DNA of 64,000 nt from Tardiphaga robiniae (GTDB taxonomy: Bacteria > Pseudomonadota > Alphaproteobacteria > Rhizobiales > Xanthobacteraceae), in contig NZ_JABMCJ010000077.1 in assembly GCF_013359755.1 (NCBI RefSeq), forward strand, positions 124,001 to 188,000. Direction: 5' to 3'. The stretch's first letter is position 1, and each line of letters opens with the position of its first letter. Positions 8,406-15,470 of this stretch are shown piece by piece. Below the pieces are notes generated by a model. It had not been told where the DNA came from and searched no databases. It saw only the letters and a list, made by a program, of their open reading frames with translations. The translations under genes and the position numbers were made by a program.

Positions 8406-11237
8406 TCACCATGTGTAGCGCGCAACGCCCTTTCCGGCGTAGCTGCGCGTGACATCCGAGAACTCACCCTCGAATGTCGCCGCCACCGAGAGGCCGCTGG
8501 TGAAGCTCATCTCGGCCGAGGCCGTGGTCAGCGCGGCGTCATGCGCCGCCGCTGCGCCGTTGACGACGAAGCTCGCGCCGGGCAGCGACATGAACGTCGC
8601 CGATGCGGCGCGGTCGGTGTTGAAATCATGCGCCCAAGCCGCGCGGCCGCGCAGCGTCAGGATCGCATCGTTGACAGCGAAGGACTTGTCGGTGCGCAGG
8701 CCAAGTTCGCTGCGGGTGTCGTTCACGGTCTTGGATGTGTAGCTGAGCGCGAAGGCGTTGCTGCCGGCGACAGCGGTTTCCGCATAGGCCGGCAACATGA
8801 CGGCGGTGAACTGGACGGCGGCGTAAGGCGTGAGACCGAGGCCGCCCTGCCATGACGTGACGGTGCGATTGCCGACTTCAAAACGTCCCGAAAACGTATT
8901 GGGGCTGAAACGCGCCTGCAACTGATCCGTCATCACAGCGCGGTTGGTGGTGACGTCCTGCCAGCCATAGGCCAGTGCGCCGGACAGATAGGTCGAGCCG
9001 ATCGCGTGGCGCACGAAGCCGCCGATCTGGAACAGGTCGGAGCGACCGGAGCCGCCGCCTGTCACGCTGAAGCTGGTGCCGCCGCCGGCCATCGCAAAAC
9101 CGGCGACGGTGTTGGGCGAGATCAGATAGTCGGCGCCGACGGCGACGCCGCCGATGCGGCTGCTCGATGTATTCGAACCGGCGGCCGCATTGCCATCGGT
9201 GGTCTGCGTACCGCCGAAGCCCGACGCCCACACGCTCCAGCGCGGATCATAGGCTTGCGCCAGTGGTGCTTTCGTGAACATCGCATAGGCATCGCGCGCC
9301 GCACGGCTCTTCGCTGTCGATGTGTCAGCGTTGGTGTCGGCGAATCCCATCGCGCCCGGCGCCGTGCCGCCGCGACCTGCTGCAAAGACGTCGGTCATCG
9401 ATCCCATGAACTGCGTCGTCGCCCCCATGGCGATCTGCTGCGATCCCGTTGCAGTCTCGCCGGAGGCCTGCGTCAGCCCGGTGGCGGTCAGTCCGCCATA
9501 GACCAGCGGAATGCCGCCATTGCGGTTGAAGTAATTGACCAGCGCGCTACCGACGCCGGACTGATTGCCGCTGAGGCCCGTGTTCGGCGGCGCGATGAAG
9601 GCAAGCGCCAGATCCAGATAGGCATTGTTGGCGTCGTAGCTCAGGCTGGTCCTGAAGCCTGACGGCAGATTGCTGTTAACGAGCGCGTTGAAGGTGGTGC
9701 CACCAAGACCGCCGGTAGCGTTGAGGATGGCGTATTGCCTGACAACGTAAGAGCCCGCCGCGAAGCTGGCATTGACAGTGCCGCCGTTCAGCGTAGCGCT
9801 GCCGGTGACATTGGTGCGGTCGGATGAATACGGCGAGACCTCGACATTGTAGTTCGACCCGGCGCCGAAGGTCAGGTTGCCATTGACGGTGATGGTGCCG
9901 ATCGAGTTGCCCGGCGCCAGTGTGCCGCCCGATGCAATCGTCGTGTTGCCGAGCGTGCCGGTGCCACCGAGCATGGCGCCATTGTTGACGGTGAGCATCA
10001 ATGACGAGGCAATCGAGCCATTGACGATCAGCGCGCCGCCATTGACCGTGGTCGCACCGGTATAGGTGTTGGCGCCGGACAATGTCAGCGTGCCGGTGCC
10101 GGCTTTGACAAGCGACCCGCCGATGCCGCCGGCGCCATGGCCACCATCAGCAATGATTCCGGTGACATTGGTCGACAGATCATTGCCGCCGACGGTCAGT
10201 TGGTTGGCGCCGAGGGTGAACGAGCCGCCGCCGGCAATCGAACCGACGCCAAGCGCGCCGACATGAGCGCTGAAATCCGTGACGCCTGCCGCGCCATTGG
10301 TAATCGCAGCGGTGCCACCCGTACTCGTACTTATAAAGTTTAGCAAACCGCCGTTGGTTATCGCCGCACTGCCGGCCGTGGAGGCGTTGTAGAAATACAT
10401 CAAGTTGACATTGAGAATGGACGCGTTTCCGGCGCTGCTTGTGTCAAGAAAACGCAGCAAGTTTGAATTGGTGATCGTGGCGCCGCCAGCCGTCGCACTA
10501 TTACTGAAAAACAGGTCATTGGTACTGGTAATGGTCGCGCTGCCGGCTGTGCTGCTCGCGTTGAAAGCGAGATTGCCGGTATTCGTGATCCTCGCATTGC
10601 CCGCTGTCGTCGTTCCGTTGAACGACATCGAATTGCTGCTGTTGATGGTAGCGTTTGCGGCCGTGCTGTTATTATAAAACCCCAAAACGTAGGTGTTGAC
10701 GATATTGGCGCTGCCGGCCGTGCTGGTTTGATTAAAAGACAAAATACCCGGGTTCGTCAGCGTGGCGCTGCCAGCGGTGCTGGCATTGTTGAAATTCAGC
10801 AGTCCGCCATTGATAAAATTGACGCTGCCGCCAAGGACGGAAATGCCGCCGCCGCTGAACTCAAGCGTTCTGAGATTGTCGCTTGAGAACGTGTAGGCCG
10901 GCGCCCCGGCGGAAAAAATCCAGCTGTCGAACACAATATCGGCAGTGATAACCACAGAGGCGGCGTTCGTGACTCCGAATGTCGCGGTGCCGGTCGGCAC
11001 CCCCGCGCTCCAGTTACCAGCCAGGTTGTAGTTGTTAGAGCCGGGATTGAGCAGCCAGGTCGAATCCTGCGCCGCCGCCGGCAGCGCCGCCAAAACGGGC
11101 GCCAGGCCCAGTGCCGACGACGCCAGCAAAATGGCCCGCAGCCGGCGCGCCGGCCCAAGTCTCTGGTTGGCGAGTCTCTGGTTGAAAAGCCCTAGCGCCA
11201 CCCGCCACCCCATTCCAGTTCGCCGTCGCTCGGGCAT
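8406..11237 (-). CDS. Autotransporter with expanded 19-residue repeats (upstream paralog)
   Basis: This 943-residue protein has the same plan as its downstream paralog. The signal sequence is ARRLRAILLASSALGLAPV with cleavage near AAA-QD at about residue 57. The passenger has nine tandem 19-residue units (residues ~149-319), one KAGTGTLTLSGANTYTGAT beta-strand repeat, and a C-terminal barrel of about 285 residues ending VARYTW. The barrel regions of the two genes are nearly identical in DNA in places. Start at ATG 11237; ATG 11213 is an alternative. It is divergent from a CadC-like regulator with a 177-base gap and probably heads a two-gene transcription unit. A surface adhesin or biofilm role is inferred. 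Confidence 0.88.
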   Translation of the reverse strand: MPERRRTGMGWRVALGLFNQRLANQRLGPARRLRAILLASSALGLAPVLAALPAAAQDSTWLLNPGSNNYNLAGNWSAGVPTGTATFGVTNAASVVITADIVFDSWIFSAGAPAYTFSSDNLRTLEFSGGGISVLGGSVNFINGGLLNFNNASTAGSATLTNPGILSFNQTSTAGSANIVNTYVLGFYNNSTAANATINSSNSMSFNGTTTAGNARITNTGNLAFNASSTAGSATITSTNDLFFSNSATAGGATITNSNLLRFLDTSSAGNASILNVNLMYFYNASTAGSAAITNGGLLNFISTSTGGTAAITNGAAGVTDFSAHVGALGVGSIAGGGSFTLGANQLTVGGNDLSTNVTGIIADGGHGAGGIGGSLVKAGTGTLTLSGANTYTGATTVNGGALIVNGSIASSLMLTVNNGAMLGGTGTLGNTTIASGGTLAPGNSIGTITVNGNLTFGAGSNYNVEVSPYSSDRTNVTGSATLNGGTVNASFAAGSYVVRQYAILNATGGLGGTTFNALVNSNLPSGFRTSLSYDANNAYLDLALAFIAPPNTGLSGNQSGVGSALVNYFNRNGGIPLVYGGLTATGLTQASGETATGSQQIAMGATTQFMGSMTDVFAAGRGGTAPGAMGFADTNADTSTAKSRAARDAYAMFTKAPLAQAYDPRWSVWASGFGGTQTTDGNAAAGSNTSSSRIGGVAVGADYLISPNTVAGFAMAGGGTSFSVTGGGSGRSDLFQIGGFVRHAIGSTYLSGALAYGWQDVTTNRAVMTDQLQARFSPNTFSGRFEVGNRTVTSWQGGLGLTPYAAVQFTAVMLPAYAETAVAGSNAFALSYTSKTVNDTRSELGLRTDKSFAVNDAILTLRGRAAWAHDFNTDRAASATFMSLPGASFVVNGAAAAHDAALTTASAEMSFTSGLSVAATFEGEFSDVTRSYAGKGVARYTW
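10281..10793 (-). repeat. Nine tandem 57-bp units encoding a 19-residue passenger repeat
   Basis: Translated units begin FNNASTAGSATLTNPGILS, FNQTSTAGSANIVNTYVLG, FYNNSTAANATINSSNSMS and continue without a break at exactly 19-residue spacing to FISTSTGGTAAITN. Conserved positions are F1, S/T5-T6-A7-G8, A10, I/L12-T/N13-N14 and a hydrophobic residue at 18. The period and the small-polar and hydrophobic alternation suggest one turn of a beta-solenoid per unit. DNA copies have diverged, so expansion is not very recent. Confidence 0.85.
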
Positions 11238-11414
11238 TTCGGCAACCGAAGGCCCGAGACGGCAGAATCAACGTCGCACGGGTGGCGCGCGGGCGTCCTG
11301 AAGCAGCGCGCGTATTTTCTGAAGTTTTTCTGATATCTTGCGATCAGACGCCCGCACGGCGCGTTTTCTGGTAATTGCTGGCCCCGGACGGTTTCGGGAA
11401 ACCGCGGAGGCACG

Positions 11415-13139
11415 GTGTACCGTTTTGCTGGCTTTGAATTTGATCGGCTGCGCGCCGAGCTGCGCGGGCCAGACGGCAAAGCCATCAAGCTTCGGCCGAA
11501 AACCTTCGATATGCTGGCGCTGTTCGCAGCCAACGCCGGCCGCATCATCAGCAAACAGGAGCTGATGGAGGCGGTCTGGCCGAACGTCCATGTCGGCGAA
11601 GACAGCCTGTTTCAGTGCATCCGGGAGCTTCGTACCGCGCTGGGCGACGATCAGCGGCAGGTGATCAAGCTCGTGTCCGGCCGCGGCTATATGTTCGATG
11701 TCGAGATGTTGGCCGAACCGGCCGCCGTGGAGACGCCAGCCGCGTTGCCGCTGGCCGCCTTGAGCGGGGAGCCTGCCCGCGCCGTGGCCGCCGCTGAACC
11801 CGTCGAACGGCGGCGGTTGTTCGGCTTGCGCGGACCCGCGGCGCTCGCCGCAATGGCGGGGCTCGGCGCGATCGTTGGACTGGCCGTTGCCGCCCCGATC
11901 TTCGGTCCGGATGTCATCTTCGGGCGAGCGCCGCCGACCATCGCCGTGATGCCGATCGCCGGTGTGGGCAGCGACAGTCAGGTCGCCGAGACGGCAGCGA
12001 ACGTGACCACGCGTCTCGTCGATGGCCTGGCGAAGATCGACAATATTCGCGTGATGACGCAAACCGCGCCGCAGCCGGCATCGCCACTTGCGACACAACC
12101 GGACTTCGTCGTGAATGGCGAACTGGCGAAAGGCGAGCGGTCGTGGGAGCTGCGTGCGCGCATGACTAGGACGGCGACCGGCGAAGTGGTGTGGACTGTG
12201 CCGGTGGCCGTCAGCTTCAAGGATTCAGACCTGGAAGAGCCAGACCTCGGGATGCAACGGTCCCGGCTGGCGGCGGGACTTGGACATCCGCTCGCGCTTC
12301 GCATCAACGCGCTTCTTGAGCCGGGTGCACGAACCGCTGCAACCGTCGGCCGTTCGCCCGGCAATGCCAGGGTTGCGATCGAGCAGGCCATCGCCTCAAT
12401 CAACCAGACCACACGCGAGCGTTTCGCCACGGCGCAGGCGATGCTGGAAAAAGCGCTCGCCGAAGAGCCCAACAATGCCGACCTGCAAGTCGCGCTCGCG
12501 GCGCTGCAAATGCGCGGCATCCAGATGGTCTGGTACGGCCCGGACGACGCCGCCGCAGCGGAGAAAAATGCCAAGGCCATGCTGGAGCGCGCGGTGCGGA
12601 CCAGACCCAGTTCTATTCCGGTGCTCGAAGCCTATTGCCGCTTTCTCAACGCGACCAATGAATTTGTCGAAAGCCTGGTGGTTTGCGCCAGAACATTGGC
12701 GTTCGATCCCTGGAACGGAATGGCGTTGTACCACATAGGCCTCGGGCAACTTCCGCTTGGCCGGTTCGAGGACGCGCTGGCAACGTTCAAGCAAGCCAAC
12801 CGGTTTGATACGCCGCCGGTGTCGCGCTGGACCTGGCTGCTTGGCGCGGGAGTGAGCTACCTGATGATGGGCCGCGACGAAGAAGCATTGCCCTGGCTGC
12901 AACGGTCCATCGCCATCACGCCGGCCTCCGGGCGTCCGCTTGTGCTGCTGGCCGCGGCCTACCAGCGGTTGGGCCGCACGGACGAAGCACAGGCGGCTTT
13001 GACGCAAGGCTTGAAGCTGCGGCCCGGTTCGACAGTGAGCAACATCGGGATCCCGACCAAGAATGTCAGCGCCGCATATATGGAAGCGCGCGGCCGGATC
13101 GAACAGGCGCTCATCGCGGCCGGATTGCCGGAGCGCTGA
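11415..13139 (+). CDS. CadC/ToxR-like membrane regulator with TPR periplasmic domain
   Basis: This 574-residue protein has an OmpR-type winged helix at residues ~5-98 (KLRPKTFDMLALFAANAGRI, QELMEAVWPN, RELRTALGDD, VSGRGYMF). There follow an Ala/Pro linker and one membrane segment at ~140-163 (PAALAAMAGLGAIVGLAVAA). A C-terminal region with TPR-like helical pairs covers ~330-570. Translation starts at GTG 11415, with GGAGG just before it (11406-11410). This architecture places the DNA-binding domain in the cytoplasm and the TPR domain in the periplasm, without a phosphoacceptor receiver domain. Its promoter faces that of the autotransporter pair, the most likely target (inference). Confidence 0.88.
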   Translation: MYRFAGFEFDRLRAELRGPDGKAIKLRPKTFDMLALFAANAGRIISKQELMEAVWPNVHVGEDSLFQCIRELRTALGDDQRQVIKLVSGRGYMFDVEMLAEPAAVETPAALPLAALSGEPARAVAAAEPVERRRLFGLRGPAALAAMAGLGAIVGLAVAAPIFGPDVIFGRAPPTIAVMPIAGVGSDSQVAETAANVTTRLVDGLAKIDNIRVMTQTAPQPASPLATQPDFVVNGELAKGERSWELRARMTRTATGEVVWTVPVAVSFKDSDLEEPDLGMQRSRLAAGLGHPLALRINALLEPGARTAATVGRSPGNARVAIEQAIASINQTTRERFATAQAMLEKALAEEPNNADLQVALAALQMRGIQMVWYGPDDAAAAEKNAKAMLERAVRTRPSSIPVLEAYCRFLNATNEFVESLVVCARTLAFDPWNGMALYHIGLGQLPLGRFEDALATFKQANRFDTPPVSRWTWLLGAGVSYLMMGRDEEALPWLQRSIAITPASGRPLVLLAAAYQRLGRTDEAQAALTQGLKLRPGSTVSNIGIPTKNVSAAYMEARGRIEQALIAAGLPER

Positions 13140-13251
13140 GGCCGTCCAGCCACGCTCGGTAATATTTGACCATTGATTTGCCGTGAATTCTCGGCAAAAC
13201 CCGTCGCAGATCTGCTATATTCCGCAGACCGCCTCAAACAACGTTGCCATC

Positions 13252-13518
13252 ATGCCAGTAGTCCGCCGCGTCCCCGCTTTTGTCTGTCTTGTACTGCTGT
13301 CCTGCAGCCTTGGCGGTTGTGGCTCGATCAGTTCATTCATGGCCGGCGGCATGGCCGACCTGATCCCGGCATGGGCTGGCGGCCTGCCAGCGGACGCGCC
13401 GCCGCGTCCGGGCTCTCCCGAATACGAAGCCTATGCGAAGCGGCACGAGCAGCAGCAATCCGGCGCCATGACGGGGCCGGACCCCGCCACATCGCCCTCT
13501 GCAGAGGCTGTTCGCTGA
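13252..13518 (+). CDS. Small secreted lipoprotein
   Basis: This 88-residue product has a basic N-terminus, a hydrophobic stretch (FVCLVLLSCSLGG) and a lipobox LGGC, so Cys would be lipidated at about residue 23. The mature part is short, proline- and alanine-rich, with DLIPAWAGGLPADAPPRPGS and a charged C-terminus. The ATG at 13252 places the signal correctly; an in-frame ATG at 13183 would put 23 unrelated residues before it. It has no recognised domain. It is convergent with purU, separated by a perfect hairpin. Confidence 0.75.
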   Translation: MPVVRRVPAFVCLVLLSCSLGGCGSISSFMAGGMADLIPAWAGGLPADAPPRPGSPEYEAYAKRHEQQQSGAMTGPDPATSPSAEAVR

Positions 13519-13532
13519 TCGCGCTATCGTCC

Positions 13533-13549
13533 GACGCCGCGACGGCGTC
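13533..13549. terminator. Perfect hairpin between convergent genes
   Basis: GACGCCG-CGA-CGGCGTC forms a seven-pair stem with a three-base loop. It lies exactly between the lipoprotein stop (13518) and the purU stop (13552). There is no clear U-run on either strand, so it is a weak or factor-assisted bidirectional terminator candidate. Confidence 0.5.
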
Positions 13550-13551
13550 GC

Positions 13552-14412
13552 TCAGTTCATGAAAACGACGGTCTTCTTGCCGTTGAGGATCACGCGATCC
13601 TCGAGGTGATACCGCACGGCGCGCGCCAGCACGCGGCGCTCGATGTCGCGGCCCTTGGCCACGAGTTCTTCCGGCGTGTCGCGATGGCTGATGCGCTCGA
13701 CATCCTGATCGATGATCGGACCTTCATCGAGATCGCTGGTCACGTAATGCGCGGTGGCGCCGATCAGCTTGACGCCGCGCGCGTGCGCCTGGTGATAGGG
13801 CCGCGCGCCCTTGAAGCCCGGCAGGAACGAGTGATGGATGTTGATGCACTTGCCGGACAGCTTGGCCGACATCTCGTCGGACAGGATCTGCATGTAACGC
13901 GCCAGCACCACGAGCTCGGTCTCGGTCGTGCCGACCAGATCCCAGATCGCCTGCTCCTGCTCGCGCTTGGTCTCCTTGGTGATCGGCATGTGGTGGAACG
14001 GGATGTCGCCGAAATCGAGATCCTTGAAGGCTTCGCGCGGATGGTTCGAGACGATCGCGGTCGGGATCATGTCGAGATCGCCGGTGCGCCAGCGATACAG
14101 GATATCGACGAGGCAGTGATCGGACTTCGACACCAGCAGCATGACCCGGCGACGGGTCGCTCGGTCCCGCATCTGCCAGTCCATCTTGAAGCGCTCTGCA
14201 ATGGCCCCGAAGCCGGTCTTCAGCGCCGCCAGCTCGACGTTCACATCCGCGGCGTTGAATACCACGCGCATGAAGAAGTGGCCGGTCTCGACATCGTTGA
14301 ATTGCTGGGCATCGAGAATGTTCTGGCCATTTTGGGCTAGGAAGGTCGATACCGCGGAAACGATGCCAGGGCGGTCTGGGCAGGACAGGGTCAGGACGAA
14401 TTGATGGGACAT
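13552..14412 (-). CDS. purU: Formyltetrahydrofolate deformylase PurU
   Basis: This 286-residue enzyme hydrolyses 10-formyl-THF to THF and formate, balancing one-carbon pools and feeding formate to PurT. An N-terminal ACT domain (residues ~5-85, [24 protein letters not shown]) is followed by a formyltransferase-fold hydrolase domain with the family signature [20 protein letters not shown] and [17 protein letters not shown]. These contain the expected Asn, His and Asp catalytic residues. Length and domain order are standard for PurU. It is divergent from the HemD-like gene and stands alone. Confidence 0.96.
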   Translation of the reverse strand: MSHQFVLTLSCPDRPGIVSAVSTFLAQNGQNILDAQQFNDVETGHFFMRVVFNAADVNVELAALKTGFGAIAERFKMDWQMRDRATRRRVMLLVSKSDHCLVDILYRWRTGDLDMIPTAIVSNHPREAFKDLDFGDIPFHHMPITKETKREQEQAIWDLVGTTETELVVLARYMQILSDEMSAKLSGKCINIHHSFLPGFKGARPYHQAHARGVKLIGATAHYVTSDLDEGPIIDQDVERISHRDTPEELVAKGRDIERRVLARAVRYHLEDRVILNGKKTVVFMN

Positions 14413-14571
14413 GGCTTATAAGAACCTGGGGCGAGCTGATCTGCTTCAAGTGAAGCGGAAATTGGAGCCCTGCTCTATCATCCGCGACGGCCTTGCGCCA
14501 ATCCAATTGCGCGCTGCAATATGGACGTCATTGCCAGCGAATTAACGTGCGAAAACAGGCAGAAAACAGAG

Positions 14572-15408
14572 ATGGCTGACAAGCTCAACGGTTACCGCAT
14601 CCTGATCCTGGAGACCCGCGAGGAAGCGCAGTTCTCCCGCCTGCTGACCGAACAGGGCGCCAATGTGCTGCAATGTCCGATGTTCACCATCGAGGACGCG
14701 CCGGATCCTGCCCCGGTCGAGGCCTGGATCGGCCGGTTCATCGCTAACCCGTTCGACGACCTCGTTTTAATGACCGGCGAAGGGCTTCGCCGGATGATGA
14801 AAATCGTGCGTTACCGCGGCATCGAAAAAGAGTTCGTCGCCGCGGTCGGCAAATCACGCAAATTCGCACGCGGACCGAAACCCGGTCGCGCCTTGCGCGA
14901 AATCGGACTCGAGGCTGACGTCACGACCGAGAAGCCGACCTCCGAAGGCGTCGCCGAGATGCTGTCGCGGCTCGATCTCAAAGGCCATCGCCTCGGCCTG
15001 CAGCTCTATCCCGAGAAGGATCACAGCGTTCTGGTATCAGCGATCACCGCCTGCGGCGCCGAGGTCGATACGGTGCTGCCTTACGTCTACGACTCCAAGG
15101 CTGCTGAAACGAACATCCTCTCGGCCATCGACGAAATGGAAGCCGGCCGCGTCGATGCCATCGCGTTGACGAGTTCAGGTCAGGTGCGTCGTCTCGTCGA
15201 TGCTGCGAAGGCGCATGACCGCGAGGATCAATTGCGCAGTGCACTTGCGAAAACACCGATCGCATCGGTTGGTCCCGTCGTGTCTGATGAATTGAAATCA
15301 TACGGCCTCGAGGCCGACATCTATCCAGCCAATGATGCGTTCTTCATGAAGCCCCTGATCTCGGCGATGTCGATTGCGCTCGACAAGGCTGCAGCGCGCG
15401 CCGAATGA
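14572..15408 (+). CDS. hemD: Uroporphyrinogen-III synthase family protein (HemD-like)
   Basis: The 278-residue product fits the two-lobed HEM4 fold: lobe 1 starts YRILILETREEAQFSRLLTEQGANV, and the second lobe has the family-like segments AIALTSSGQVRRLVDAAK and IASVGPVVSDELKSYGLEADIYP. HEM4 enzymes cyclise hydroxymethylbilane to uroporphyrinogen III. The gene is not next to hemC or other haem genes, so it may be a paralog with a different role. The ATG at 14572 (MADKLNGYRI) was chosen over 14521 because the extra 17 residues do not fit the fold. Confidence 0.75.
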   Translation: MADKLNGYRILILETREEAQFSRLLTEQGANVLQCPMFTIEDAPDPAPVEAWIGRFIANPFDDLVLMTGEGLRRMMKIVRYRGIEKEFVAAVGKSRKFARGPKPGRALREIGLEADVTTEKPTSEGVAEMLSRLDLKGHRLGLQLYPEKDHSVLVSAITACGAEVDTVLPYVYDSKAAETNILSAIDEMEAGRVDAIALTSSGQVRRLVDAAKAHDREDQLRSALAKTPIASVGPVVSDELKSYGLEADIYPANDAFFMKPLISAMSIALDKAAARAE

Positions 15409-15470
15409 CTTGACGCCCGCACACATCTCGACATGATGCCCCGACACATAAAAAAAATGATCGGGCGGAA

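Noticed and set aside
10281-10793. Non-coding minisatellite
   Set aside because: The 57-bp period is a multiple of three, the frame is open throughout, and codon-level conservation of the 19-residue unit is clear, so it is coding.
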